In this document: positions 1-8,020 of the stretch, one piece after another
Layout of the letters: each line of letters begins with the position of its first letter
Position numbering within the stretch: the stretch's first letter is position 1
NCBI GenBank assembly: GCA_002501805.1
Contig: DAOI01000026.1
Location: 20,299 to 33,556 of the forward strand
Direction: 5' to 3'
Origin: Euryarchaeota archaeon UBA463
GTDB taxonomy: Archaea; Thermoplasmatota; Poseidoniia; Poseidoniales; Thalassarchaeaceae
DNA length: 13,258 nucleotides
The notes under the pieces: model-generated
Told to the model about the DNA's origin: nothing
Seen by the model: the letters and a program-made list of their open reading frames with translations, nothing else
Database searches by the model: none
Made by a program: the position numbers and the translations under genes

Positions 1-804
1 GTGCCCTCTTCTCAGGTAGTAATCCGACAGTCTGACTCCGAACTGACTGGCGCCAAAAACTGCTATCTGTGCCTTCTCCTTGAGTTCGGGGTCAGACTTT
101 CCAACGCTTCTGGTTATCTGGGAGAACTGGTCAGTGGAGTTGGAGACAAAAACCAAGATGTCCCCCGGCTCGATTATTTCATCACCCTTGCTAAGTGCCC
201 CCTTTTCATCGGACTTTTTTATGGAGTAAATTGAGGGCATCCCGGCGAAGATGCCTCCGACCTCTCCTGTGGTGGTCCCGATTAATGCAGATGAGTTTGT
301 AACCTCGGTAGATGCGATCCACGATGACTCCCCAAGAGGGAGGATTTCGTCTATCGAAGGAGCCAAGAGGCTCGCAGCAAGTTGGCCGACAATCTCATCT
401 GCGGCACTGACAATGTGATCAGCCCTAGTCCAGTTACTGAGAGGGCCAGCTCCCCTAGATGGATGCTCTAACCCTGGATCGTTGATATTGGCGATAGCCC
501 TCAGTCCAGTGGCATTCCTCTCGCCCACTAGTTCGCTGTAGACTTTCTTGGCGAATGAGCACCCTAGTAAGTTTATCATATCGTCATTGGTAGCCATTAT
601 GAAAATCTCAGCATCGCTAATTCCCGCCCTCATCAGAGAATCCCTAGATAGGGCGCTCCCTGTAATCAAAAGGCAATCCAAATATTGTGACTCATTTATC
701 GCTGATGGGTCGGGATCAATCAAAGCGACGCTCCTTCGCTCTTGACGCAGAGCCGCCGCCACACCTCTGCCGACCTCTCCGGCCCCAGCAATAATGACCC
801 TCAT
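1..804 (-). CDS. trkA: TrkA-type potassium uptake regulator, double RCK (C-terminal part beyond left edge)
   Basis: The reverse strand is open from an ATG at 802-804 to the window edge, giving 268 residues with no stop. It starts MRVIIAGAGEVGRGVA, the glycine-rich Rossmann motif of an RCK_N domain, and the second strand ends in an acidic residue (ALIDPDP), as expected for NAD(H) or nucleotide binding. DAEIFIMATNDDMINLL matches the conserved TrkA segment. Residues about 1-125 are RCK_N and about 130-220 are RCK_C (EPGDILVFVS near its end). After a short linker, VFGASQFGVRLSDYYLRRG begins a second Rossmann fold just before the edge, so the protein is the double-RCK form that gates a TrkH/KtrB-type K+ channel from the cytoplasm. 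No channel gene is visible. The start is supported by a TATA box about 28 bases upstream; a weak GGGTG lies 8 bases upstream as an alternative ribosome site. Family assignment is firm, ligand and partner are inferred. Confidence 0.88.
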   Translation of the reverse strand, partial: MRVIIAGAGEVGRGVAAALRQERRSVALIDPDPSAINESQYLDCLLITGSALSRDSLMRAGISDAEIFIMATNDDMINLLGCSFAKKVYSELVGERNATGLRAIANINDPGLEHPSRGAGPLSNWTRADHIVSAADEIVGQLAASLLAPSIDEILPLGESSWIASTEVTNSSALIGTTTGEVGGIFAGMPSIYSIKKSDEKGALSKGDEIIEPGDILVFVSNSTDQFSQITRSVGKSDPELKEKAQIAVFGASQFGVRLSDYYLRRGH

Positions 805-828
805 TGGGCCACACCCTTGGACGGATGG

Positions 829-836
829 ATATAATC
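829..836 (-). promoter_or_regulatory. TATA box of the trkA-like gene
   Basis: On the minus strand this reads GATTATAT, centred about 28 bases before the ATG at 804. Archaeal transcription usually starts 22-27 bases after the box centre, so the mRNA would begin within a few bases of the start codon. It lies in the 79-base gap after the membrane-protein gene, so trkA has its own promoter. Confidence 0.55.
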
Positions 837-883
837 ATGCGCCATACGTATGTCCGATAAATCCTCAATATAGGGTTTATTGG

Positions 884-1714
884 CTATTCTTCCTCATCAA
901 TCATTAATCCACGGGTCCTAGAGCTAGAAGCAATTCTGTGACGATCTGACTGCCTGGTTGTCCTTCTGTAGGCTTGTCTGGCTGCTGGTGTGAGTCCCGA
1001 AGGTAGCCATCTTTCCTGAGAAGGGGCCCATGCAGCAACTATTGCAGTTAATGGGGCGACAAGGATCAACGGGGTGTATATTGAGAGTATGAGGGAAATT
1101 AACAGTGCCGACCTGAGTATAGAAGTAGAGAAGAAGGGGCCCAACCTTCGAGGCTCTAGGATCATCGCACCTTGATACGCGGACATAACCGCATGCCCCG
1201 TACAAGCAGTAACTGATATCAGGAGGCAGATAGCTACTGAATACATGGAAAATCCGGAAAATGATGAGTTCAGTTCTTCATCGAATAGCCTGAATGCCAG
1301 AACAGATGATTGCATAGCACCAATCCCGAGCCCCAAAGTCCACCCGAACGGAGGAGATGCCCTCAATGCAACGTTTCTCGGCCTCCCTAGAAGGAAAAGA
1401 ACGAACGCTGACTCGCATATCGCAATAAGAAGCGCATATGAGCTGGCCGTGATGATATTCACTTGCCCGGTAATAATTCCAGAGAGTATCAGAGTATCGG
1501 CTGCCGAGGCCAATAACATTCCAGAGACGATGCCGTAGAGTAGGTATTTGACTGAGCCTGATAGGTCGAAGAAACCTGTCATCTTAGCGATAGACCCCCT
1601 CCATCCGATGAAAACGCCGATTATACCGATGGCGAAAGCAGCTTGGGTTTGCCACATGCCAGTAGCCATGCTTCGCCATGGCACTGGGCATTTGAGTCCA
1701 TCTGCCTCGGACAA
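884..1714 (-). CDS. Multi-spanning membrane protein, unknown function (PrsW/YhfC-like motif spacing, uncertain)
   Basis: A 276-residue protein with six or seven hydrophobic segments (about residues 24-40, 55-77, 86-108, 121-142, 155-177, 196-218 and a short one to about 230), followed by a basic, Arg/Ser-rich cytoplasmic-looking tail ending in EEE. I do not recognise the family securely. Three motifs fall where PrsW/YhfC-type membrane proteases carry their active-site residues: a glutamate in segment 3 (AICESAFVLF), a Gly-rich segment 4 (LGLGIGAMQSS) and a histidine in segment 5 (CTGHAVMSAYQGA). The paired glutamates expected in active PrsW are not all present, so catalysis is doubtful. The first possible start is TTG at 1714, with GGTGG 8 bases upstream; ATGs at 1669 and 1657 are alternatives that keep all membrane segments. 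It is divergent from srp54, 31 bases away. It could equally be a transporter-like or wholly uncharacterised protein. Confidence 0.7.
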   Translation of the reverse strand: MSEADGLKCPVPWRSMATGMWQTQAAFAIGIIGVFIGWRGSIAKMTGFFDLSGSVKYLLYGIVSGMLLASAADTLILSGIITGQVNIITASSYALLIAICESAFVLFLLGRPRNVALRASPPFGWTLGLGIGAMQSSVLAFRLFDEELNSSFSGFSMYSVAICLLISVTACTGHAVMSAYQGAMILEPRRLGPFFSTSILRSALLISLILSIYTPLILVAPLTAIVAAWAPSQERWLPSGLTPAARQAYRRTTRQSDRHRIASSSRTRGLMIDEEE

Positions 1715-1745
1715 TGTTCAAACCACCCTATCGGGACCCGCGTAC

Positions 1746-3104
1746 ATGGCGCTGGACGGCTTGAAGAGGCGTATTCTGGGTTCAGCCGGACTTCTGAAAG
1801 GCAAGAGGGAAATTGACGAGGACACGCTAAAGGAGCTCAGTAAGTCATTACGAAGGGCCCTATTGGAGGCGGACTTCAACGTCAGACAGACGAAAGAGCT
1901 CACTGAGAAGGTTGAGAGGAGGGTCGTTGAGGAAGAGCCGCGTCCGGGTACCAAGCTAGAAACCCATGCGATGAATATCATCTACACTGAATTAGTCAGG
2001 ATGTTGGGCCCTCCAAGGGATATCAGACCCCATAATGAGACCATATTGATGGTTGGCCTATACGGGCAGGGAAAAACAACTACAACTGCCAAAGTTGCAG
2101 ATTGGTGGAGACGTCGTCACGGCGTCAGAGTCTCGGTAATAGAGGCAGACACCCACAGGCCTGGGGCATATGAGCAACTTTGCCAATTACTAGAGGGAAC
2201 TGGCGTTGGGGTATATGGGGAACCTGGCGAGAGTGATGCCTCAAAAATCGTGAAGAATGGACTGAAGGAATTCAGTAACTCTGATGTGGTAATTATCGAT
2301 ACCGCTGGCAGGGATAGTCTTGATGACTCCCTCAGGGAAGAGCTCGTTTCCATAGCTGAAATCGCAAATGCGACTGAGAGGTTCCTTGTTATTGACGCTC
2401 AGGTGGGCCAGGCTGCTGGACCAGTAGCTCAAACATTCCATGAGTTAGTAGGAGTGACTGGAACTGTTGTTACCAAGCTTGACGGAACGGCCAGAGGCGG
2501 AGGTGCGCTAAGCGCTGTTTCCGCTACTGGGGCCCCCATAGTCTTCGTGGGAGAGGGAGAGAGAATACAAGATCTTGAGAAGTTTGAGTCGGATCGGTTC
2601 ATTTCTAGGTTACTCGGCATGGGGGACATCAAGGGACTGATTGACCTCACACCTGAAGATTTAGATCAGGATGAAGCCATGAGGATTACTCAGAGGATGA
2701 TGTCTGGTAGATTCACTCTGACTGACATGTACTCGCAAATGGAGATGATGAGTAAGATTGGCACCATGGATAAACTGCTTTCACACTTGCCGGATAGTAT
2801 GTTTGGAGGGATGGGAAATCTCAGCACTGGGCAGAAAAAGCAGATGCAGAACAATCTTGAGAGATTCAGGATAATTATGGATTCGATGACCCAGAAGGAG
2901 AAGGATGAGCCTTTGTTGCTAAAATCTAGTAGGATAAGGAGGATAGCAAGAGGCTCCGGTGCGACTGAGAAAGATGTCAAAGAGTTGCTGGCACAGTGGA
3001 ATAGGAGCAGGAAGATGATGCGCGGTATGAAGGGTGACAGAAGGTTCCGAAGACAGATGCAGTCCATGATGGACTTCGATGACTCCGAACTAGGCATGGA
3101 GTGA
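1746..3104 (+). CDS. srp54: Signal recognition particle 54 kDa protein (SRP54 GTPase)
   Basis: This 452-residue protein binds signal peptides emerging from the ribosome together with 7S RNA and delivers them to the membrane receptor FtsY by a paired GTPase cycle. Residues 1-90 are the helical N domain (LDGLKRRILGSAGLLKG). The G domain follows: P-loop GLYGQGKTTTTAK near 102-114, DTHRPGAYEQL near 133-143, DTAGRD near 184-189, TKLDGTARGGGALSA from about 242, and FVGEGE near 268. From about 295 to the end is the Met-rich M domain with the RNA-binding patch SRIRRIARGSG. The ATG at 1746 is chosen because SRP54 proteins begin at MxLDxL; the reading frame is open 66 codons further upstream, but that stretch lies across the divergent membrane-protein gene and is unlike SRP54. 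No convincing TATA box or ribosome site is visible before the start. The P-loop GLYGQ and the H and G in the DTHRPGA motif differ from the common GxQGxGKTT and DTYRPAA. Confidence 0.96.
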   Translation: MALDGLKRRILGSAGLLKGKREIDEDTLKELSKSLRRALLEADFNVRQTKELTEKVERRVVEEEPRPGTKLETHAMNIIYTELVRMLGPPRDIRPHNETILMVGLYGQGKTTTTAKVADWWRRRHGVRVSVIEADTHRPGAYEQLCQLLEGTGVGVYGEPGESDASKIVKNGLKEFSNSDVVIIDTAGRDSLDDSLREELVSIAEIANATERFLVIDAQVGQAAGPVAQTFHELVGVTGTVVTKLDGTARGGGALSAVSATGAPIVFVGEGERIQDLEKFESDRFISRLLGMGDIKGLIDLTPEDLDQDEAMRITQRMMSGRFTLTDMYSQMEMMSKIGTMDKLLSHLPDSMFGGMGNLSTGQKKQMQNNLERFRIIMDSMTQKEKDEPLLLKSSRIRRIARGSGATEKDVKELLAQWNRSRKMMRGMKGDRRFRRQMQSMMDFDDSELGME

Positions 3105-3105
3105 T
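3098..3105 (+). promoter_or_regulatory. Ribosome binding site of trmY overlapping the srp54 stop
   Basis: GGAGTGAT is one base short of the archaeal consensus GGAGGTGAT and ends 3 bases before the TTG at 3109. It includes the srp54 stop codon TGA. This decides the non-ATG start of trmY and points to translational coupling of the two genes. Confidence 0.6.
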
Positions 3106-3108
3106 CCC

Positions 3109-3696
3109 TTGGATAGGAGATTTGCCATAATTGGCAATAGGACCCCCAGTAGTGGGAAGCTTAACCTGAATGACTTGCCAGGAGATGGTGGACGGATGGA
3201 CGTCCTTGTGAGGGCGGTAAATTCTGCGCTATTCATCTCTCACGGGATAAGAAAAGATACACAGATTGTTGTCCACCTTATGGGAGGTGGGATACCGAGG
3301 AGGGTTTTCTTCGATGGTTGCGAGCTTAGGGGCGTTAGGCCCGATGAGAGATCAATAGCAGGACACTTCAAATCCCTGATGAAGACCCAGGTTCCCCCTA
3401 TCGGACATTTCACGGAGGTTTCCAAGGGAATAAGGCAATCCGGTGGCGATATTTATCAGACGCTGAGGGAGTGGAATATGGATGGCGTGGAGTCCTATGT
3501 TATGGATGCTGGAGGAAGCATTTTCGAAAGTATTGATGTTGCAGGAAAGTGTGGATTCGTTCTTTCGGATGATTTGGATTTGGACTTAGGGGAGGTAGAT
3601 TTCCCTCTCAGTTCGTTGTCATTGGGGAGGACTTGGCTACAGGGGCATTCATGCATCTCTGTGATTCATCACATCATTGACTCTCATATCCAATAG
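3109..3696 (+). CDS. trmY: tRNA (pseudouridine(54)-N1)-methyltransferase TrmY
   Basis: A 195-residue SPOUT-class methyltransferase that uses S-adenosylmethionine to methylate N1 of pseudouridine-54 in the T-loop of archaeal tRNAs, giving m1-pseudouridine in place of bacterial ribothymidine. Family signatures are all present: LNDLPGDGGRMDVLVRAV near residues 19-36, SHGIRKDT near 44-51, PDERSIAGHFKSLM near 78-91, FVLSDD near 150-155, and the C-terminal knot segment SLGRTWLQGHSCISVIHH, whose conserved Ser/His/Cys pattern matches the Methanocaldococcus enzyme as I recall it. Length is normal for the family. The start is TTG at 3109, 4 bases after srp54 and behind a strong ribosome site; the next Met is inside the conserved core. 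The last 13 bases overlap the end of surE on the other strand. Confidence 0.93.
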   Translation: MDRRFAIIGNRTPSSGKLNLNDLPGDGGRMDVLVRAVNSALFISHGIRKDTQIVVHLMGGGIPRRVFFDGCELRGVRPDERSIAGHFKSLMKTQVPPIGHFTEVSKGIRQSGGDIYQTLREWNMDGVESYVMDAGGSIFESIDVAGKCGFVLSDDLDLDLGEVDFPLSSLSLGRTWLQGHSCISVIHHIIDSHIQ

Positions 3697-4610
3697 GGAA
3701 GGCCATCTGGAGACTCGTTGATGGAAGACTCTAGCAGTCTTTCACTAATTCCGAGAGGATGGTTAGAAGGCCAGCTACCGAGAGGCGTTATCGACGCCTT
3801 TCCGTCATTGATGGCATTGCAGTCTGTTCTTGGAATATCCTCCTCGACTATGGTGGCAGCTCCGACCTCAAATTCTATTCCCTTGGAAGGCGCCTGATCC
3901 ATATCAGAAGCACTTCTGTACCATCTCGCACCCAATGAAACTGTAGTGATGGAACCATTCCACTTCTCTGGTAGGTTCACGTTGAGGAGGATGTCCCCAT
4001 GATGGAAGGCAGATCTCAACAATGAGCCTTCGTCATCTCCAGATGGCTTGTTCCCGGTTCCGTTGGGCCTGAGTAAGTTGGGAAGTTGGGCGGGCAGCGA
4101 TTCTTCGCATTTGGCGACAAGTCCCATTACGACCTCAAGAGTGTCCTCGAAGTTTCTGTGACTGTATGTCGCTAGGCTAGTGGCGATCGCTGGCATCCCG
4201 TACAGGGCCGCCTCTCTTGCCGCGGATACGGTACCTGAATGAAGTACATCGACAGATAGATTCGGACCGTGGTTAATTCCAGAGATGCAAAGCTTTGGAT
4301 CTATTTCTGGAGCCCATGATTTCAGCCCTCCCTCGAGCGCCACGATGACGCAATCACAAGGACTGCCATCCAGGGAGAACATTCTGAGCGGGGGACCGCC
4401 TTCCACTTTGATAGCTTCAGAGAGATCTTTTCTCTCTGTGAATTGCATGCCACTTGAAAGAGTCAGCTTCATTCCAGTGGCAGACTGCTCGTTCTGTGGG
4501 GCGAGTACCACTACTGGATGTCCTTCCGAGTGTAGCCTCGTTACTAGTGAAACTAGGCCATCCGCATCGATTCCATCGTCGTTGGTTACAAGGAGATGCG
4601 CTTTCTTCAC
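3684..4610 (-). CDS. surE: 5'/3'-nucleotidase SurE
   Basis: A 308-residue metal-dependent nucleotidase that removes phosphate from nucleoside 5'- or 3'-monophosphates; some members also act on short polyphosphate. The N-terminus MKKAHLLVTNDDGIDADG carries the metal-binding Asp pair (D11, D12); QSATG supplies the Ser ligand (S43) and SGINHGPN the Asn (N113). LDGSPCDCV and HSGTVSAAREAALYGMPAIA match the family core, and AINDGKASITPL the C-terminal core. The protein is about 50 residues longer than typical SurE because of an extra Pro/Gly/Asn-rich stretch near residues 175-205 and a longer tail. The start is GTG at 4610, the only one that places the conserved ILVTNDDG strand correctly; no clear ribosome site is visible in the 22-base gap after the permease gene. 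It is probably the last gene of the OPT-permease operon, so it may recycle nucleotides. Confidence 0.94.
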   Translation of the reverse strand: MKKAHLLVTNDDGIDADGLVSLVTRLHSEGHPVVVLAPQNEQSATGMKLTLSSGMQFTERKDLSEAIKVEGGPPLRMFSLDGSPCDCVIVALEGGLKSWAPEIDPKLCISGINHGPNLSVDVLHSGTVSAAREAALYGMPAIATSLATYSHRNFEDTLEVVMGLVAKCEESLPAQLPNLLRPNGTGNKPSGDDEGSLLRSAFHHGDILLNVNLPEKWNGSITTVSLGARWYRSASDMDQAPSKGIEFEVGAATIVEEDIPRTDCNAINDGKASITPLGSWPSNHPLGISERLLESSINESPDGLPYWI

Positions 4611-4632
4611 GTACGTGCGACAGGCAGGGAGT

Positions 4633-5586
4633 TCATGAATGCGTGTCTGTATTTTGCTTATTTCTACTCTCTTCCAAGGTGACCATTATAGCTCCCGCTA
4701 GCATTAACGGGCCACCAATTAATGTCCATGTTCCTATATAGGCCTCTCCGGTTATAGCCCATCCGATCGCCCCTCCAATGACTGGCTCGAATATCAGAGC
4801 GACAGACACCACAATCGGGGAAATCCACCTAAGTGCTGCGTTTATGACCGTATGGCCGCAAAGTCCCGGGCCGAGGGACAGGTATGCTATCCACGGGAGC
4901 CATACGGCATCCATCCAGCCTAACGCACTTAGTTCGGGCGTGGCGGATGTTAGGGCTGTTCCCTCCAAAGTGACCGAGCCTATCGTAAGCATCAGTCCCG
5001 CTAAGAGCGTGACTGGGAATGCGTAGATGAATACCGGGGTGCTTCTAGAAGACCTGAGGTGCCTTCCAATCATTAGGTACCCGACAACAGTGACTGCACC
5101 AAGGAAAGCCGCAGCGTCTCCAATCAAGGTCACTTGACTGTTACTCTCCACTTCTAGCAGGGCTATGGATGCCCCGAGAAAACCTATGACGGCGCCAAAG
5201 ACGTGACCTCTTCTAACGGATGCACCGATGAGGGGCATTAATGCGACTACGACCAGTGGGTGGCTAGTAACGAAAAGTAGGCTATGGACTAGGCTAGTGT
5301 GATCTAGGGACCAGATCCAGCTGCCGAAGTGAAGAGCTAGGAAGATGGCTGAAATTGACATCAGTAGCCAGTCTCTGCTTTGAAGGGTGCCTTCTTCCAT
5401 CCTATTCCACTGATAGATGAAGCCCGGGATTAGTACTATCGATGTCCCATACATTCTCCATGAGGCCTTCAGTAGAGGAGGTACCCCCTCCATCTGCTGG
5501 AGAACGGCACCGGCGCTGGATACAGCCACGAGTGCGACTGCGAGGAGGGCATAATGCCCCGGCTTAGCGGAATCTATCTGGCTCAT
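4633..5586 (-). CDS. EamA/DMT-family membrane permease
   Basis: A 317-residue protein with about ten hydrophobic segments arranged as two EamA repeats (about residues 12-140 and 153-300), the drug/metabolite transporter fold. Members export or import small metabolites such as amino acids, nucleotide sugars or purines; nothing here fixes the substrate. Features of the fold include the half-way LIGDAAAFLGAVTVVGYLMIG at the start of repeat 2 and LIFEPVIGGAIGWAITGE near the end, typical of DMT permeases. The frame is open to an ATG at 5640, but the ATG at 5586 (MSQIDSAKPGHYALL) is preferred: it lies 4 bases after the stop of the OPT gene, is preceded by CGTGAT overlapping that stop, and avoids a 50-base overlap with the OPT gene. 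The hydrophilic C-terminus ends NKQNTDTHS. Confidence 0.86.
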   Translation of the reverse strand: MSQIDSAKPGHYALLAVALVAVSSAGAVLQQMEGVPPLLKASWRMYGTSIVLIPGFIYQWNRMEEGTLQSRDWLLMSISAIFLALHFGSWIWSLDHTSLVHSLLFVTSHPLVVVALMPLIGASVRRGHVFGAVIGFLGASIALLEVESNSQVTLIGDAAAFLGAVTVVGYLMIGRHLRSSRSTPVFIYAFPVTLLAGLMLTIGSVTLEGTALTSATPELSALGWMDAVWLPWIAYLSLGPGLCGHTVINAALRWISPIVVSVALIFEPVIGGAIGWAITGEAYIGTWTLIGGPLMLAGAIMVTLEESRNKQNTDTHS

Positions 5587-5590
5587 GGAA

Positions 5591-7954
5591 TCACGCAAGC
5601 TCTGCATCCATAATCTTGGAATCCGGTTCACTTGGGCCATTACTGGTCCCGATTATTCCGGCTTTACTGAATAGGATATAGATCAAGGCCCCTAGTATAG
5701 CATTGAGTATTATGAAGCCAGCTAGTCTAATTGCCGGCCAGTTCGAGAGGCTAGTTCCTATCTGGTCATCGAGAACGGCGAGTATCGCGGCCTCTACTCC
5801 ATAGAATGCCTCACCGGTCAGTGCCCCTGCGGCTATCATGAATGTGTAGAGTAGCATCAACGCCCTTGATCTCTCTGCCTCTTGGGGTCCTTTCTCCATT
5901 CTGATTGAATCCACCTTAGGCTGTAGTCTTCTCTTCTCCCACCAGTCCCTAGCCGCCCCTCCTAGGAGCATTGGGAAGGTCGCTGGCGTGGGCAAATACA
6001 TGCCAAGGCCGAACGAGGTGCCCATTCCTGTGGCCCACTCTACAAATGCCCCAAGCGCGAACCCTAGGGCCAGCGCTCCCCAGTCGCCTTGACCCTCAGC
6101 CAGTATGGTGGTGAAGTACGCGAAAGCGTTCGCCTGGGGGGCTAGTAGGTCTATTGTGCCGTCCGCTAGTAGCTTGGACAGGAAGATAGCTACTGCTGCT
6201 CCCAGTATGGCCCCGGGAATGACTCCCATGATGTTTCCCTTGGAGATATGATAAGGCCTGTTGCCGATGTATAGGCTATTTTTGTAATCGCCCACCACGG
6301 TGCCACTCATGCTGATGGCAGAACCGAAGACAGTGGTCCCGACTAAGGCGATCAGGACCGATTCCTCCTTGTCCAGTCCAACATCCAGATTAAGGAATAT
6401 CAGTAGTAGCATCAGTAGCACAATGAAAGAGGTTCCTGAGACTGGCTCTATGCCTGTTTCCCCCATCACCCTGACAGCTATTGCCCCCAGTAGGAAGGTG
6501 GTGAATATCAGTACAATGGCGAATATTGCGGAGGGCATCAGGGGGAAGCCCCCGACTAGGAATGTAAGGATCATTGCGAAGAATGAGATTACCATGAAGA
6601 CTGGGATGTGGGTGAGTGGCCATTCATACCAACCCTTGTTCTCTATGAACTCGTCTCCCCTCTCACCGGTGAATGCAGAGGATATGTCTCCGAAGATAGA
6701 GATGAATGTCGGGGCCATCTTGATCAGTCCGAAAATTCCCCCACCCAGAATCGCCCCAATAGCAATCGTCCTTACCACTGATGAGAATGCCTTCCACTGA
6801 ATCGTGGGGTTGAATACTCCAGAAGAAGGGTCCGAGTACTGGGTGATACTGACATATGACCCAAGAGAGGGGTCGTATACCGGGACATCTTGGATTACCA
6901 CTAGTGGAACTAGGAAGAACCATGCTACAATTGAGCCTAGGTTGACAAGAAAGGCGACTCTGAATTTCATGAACCAACCGATAGCCAGAAGGGTCGGGCT
7001 AAGTTCGATACCTAGGAAAGTGTAAGAGAACGGATTCGAACTGGAGTATGGTGTGATCCCGTTGTACGGGGCGAATCCGTTTTCCAGCTTACTGGGCTGG
7101 TGGATCCACCTCTCTGTGTAAACCGATGCCAGTCCCCAGTCCTGACCGGAGAGGGTCATGGCTACCCAGTCAGCAATACTGCTCGGCGCTCCTGCCAATT
7201 TCTTACCCCATCTTATCGGATAGTCGATGATGAACATGAATCCCATGGTGGCCACTGTCCATACCCCCACTGTCTTCAAGGAGTCCCTAGCCGCGTCTGC
7301 GGCGCCCGTACTGACATCAGAAGCTATGTCCAGCATCTTCAAAGTAGCCTCAAAACCGGGCATAGGCAAGGGGTCTTCGACCAGCCATACCCTTCTGAAA
7401 ATTATGAAGTACATTACACCCAGGAAACCAGCGAACATTGATGCGATTATTCCTATGAATGCCAGTTGTAGGGTGTCCACTGAAGAGATCAGAAATCCGT
7501 CACCAACTCGGTATGAATCCGAGTAGGCGAGGAGGAAAATGGCTGGGAATGTGAAAATGAAGCCAGTTGAGGCGTGTGTGGCCCCAGTAGTGGCGCTGGT
7601 GGCGATATTGACCTCTGAGGGAGACCACTTCAGAGCCATTCCCAGTAGGTATGCCACATACCATGCCGCGGAGACTGCCATTCCGATCTTAAGTCCGATA
7701 TATGCTGTGACACCGCTGAATAGAGCACCTATTAGGACCCCGATCAGGACCTTCCTTGTGTTCCAGTGGCTTATCTCGAATGATTCCCGGAGGTTCTTCT
7801 CTTCCAGGTATTGCTCCAGCACACCCGTGTTTAGGTTGTTGTACATGTCCTCGTCTAGCCAAGTGAGGGTACCCTTCTCGATGGCCTTTAGGCCTGAGGC
7901 GGTTACCGGTTGCCTGTAGGCTGATTTCTCTACATCTCCCATGACAACGCCCAT
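5591..7954 (-). CDS. OPT-family oligopeptide transporter
   Basis: A 787-residue integral membrane protein with roughly 14-16 hydrophobic segments, the size and pattern of the OPT superfamily, which imports small peptides, peptide-metal complexes or related compounds, probably with protons. Characteristic segments: FSGVTAYIGLKIGMAVSAAW (about residues 79-98), SATTGATHASTGFIFTFPA, MGETGIEPVSGTSFIVL (about 493-510), and GMGTSFGLGMYLPTPATFPM (about 639-658), a hallmark of the prokaryotic OPT branch. Two long soluble stretches lie between membrane segments (about residues 255-305 and 355-385) and probably face outward. The start ATG at 7954 is supported by a TATA box about 25 bases upstream and no ribosome site, implying a leaderless mRNA; an in-frame ATG four codons later is possible. 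It is the promoter-proximal gene of an operon with the DMT permease and surE. Family is firm; peptide substrate is inferred and fits a protein-degrading heterotroph. Confidence 0.93.
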   Translation of the reverse strand: MGVVMGDVEKSAYRQPVTASGLKAIEKGTLTWLDEDMYNNLNTGVLEQYLEEKNLRESFEISHWNTRKVLIGVLIGALFSGVTAYIGLKIGMAVSAAWYVAYLLGMALKWSPSEVNIATSATTGATHASTGFIFTFPAIFLLAYSDSYRVGDGFLISSVDTLQLAFIGIIASMFAGFLGVMYFIIFRRVWLVEDPLPMPGFEATLKMLDIASDVSTGAADAARDSLKTVGVWTVATMGFMFIIDYPIRWGKKLAGAPSSIADWVAMTLSGQDWGLASVYTERWIHQPSKLENGFAPYNGITPYSSSNPFSYTFLGIELSPTLLAIGWFMKFRVAFLVNLGSIVAWFFLVPLVVIQDVPVYDPSLGSYVSITQYSDPSSGVFNPTIQWKAFSSVVRTIAIGAILGGGIFGLIKMAPTFISIFGDISSAFTGERGDEFIENKGWYEWPLTHIPVFMVISFFAMILTFLVGGFPLMPSAIFAIVLIFTTFLLGAIAVRVMGETGIEPVSGTSFIVLLMLLLIFLNLDVGLDKEESVLIALVGTTVFGSAISMSGTVVGDYKNSLYIGNRPYHISKGNIMGVIPGAILGAAVAIFLSKLLADGTIDLLAPQANAFAYFTTILAEGQGDWGALALGFALGAFVEWATGMGTSFGLGMYLPTPATFPMLLGGAARDWWEKRRLQPKVDSIRMEKGPQEAERSRALMLLYTFMIAAGALTGEAFYGVEAAILAVLDDQIGTSLSNWPAIRLAGFIILNAILGALIYILFSKAGIIGTSNGPSEPDSKIMDAELA

Positions 7955-7975
7955 GCTTGCCTTGGGGTGAGTGGC

Positions 7976-7983
7976 TTATAGAT
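7976..7983 (-). promoter_or_regulatory. TATA box of the OPT-permease-surE operon
   Basis: The minus strand reads TCTATAAG, preceded by GAA as a weak BRE, with its centre about 25 bases before the ATG at 7954. This is the spacing for a leaderless archaeal transcript, and no ribosome site is seen between box and start. It sits in the 66-base gap after the aIF5A gene. Confidence 0.6.
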
Positions 7984-8020
7984 TCATGACGAATGAGACC
8001 CTTAGAGGTGTTTTTCAGGA

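Noticed and set aside
1..234. Plus-strand open frame at the left edge starting GTG
   Set aside because: It is antisense to the RCK coding sequence, which has clear family motifs.
1548..1745. 66-codon N-terminal extension of SRP54
   Set aside because: It lies mostly over the divergent membrane-protein gene, has no similarity to the SRP54 N domain, and the family start MALDGL is at 1746.
5587..5640. Longer start of the EamA permease at 5640
   Set aside because: It would overlap the OPT gene by 50 bases; the ATG at 5586 lies just after the OPT stop with a ribosome-site-like sequence and starts before the first membrane segment.
6300..6800. 166-codon plus-strand frame inside the OPT gene
   Set aside because: It is antisense to well-conserved OPT membrane segments and shows no recognisable domain or promoter.
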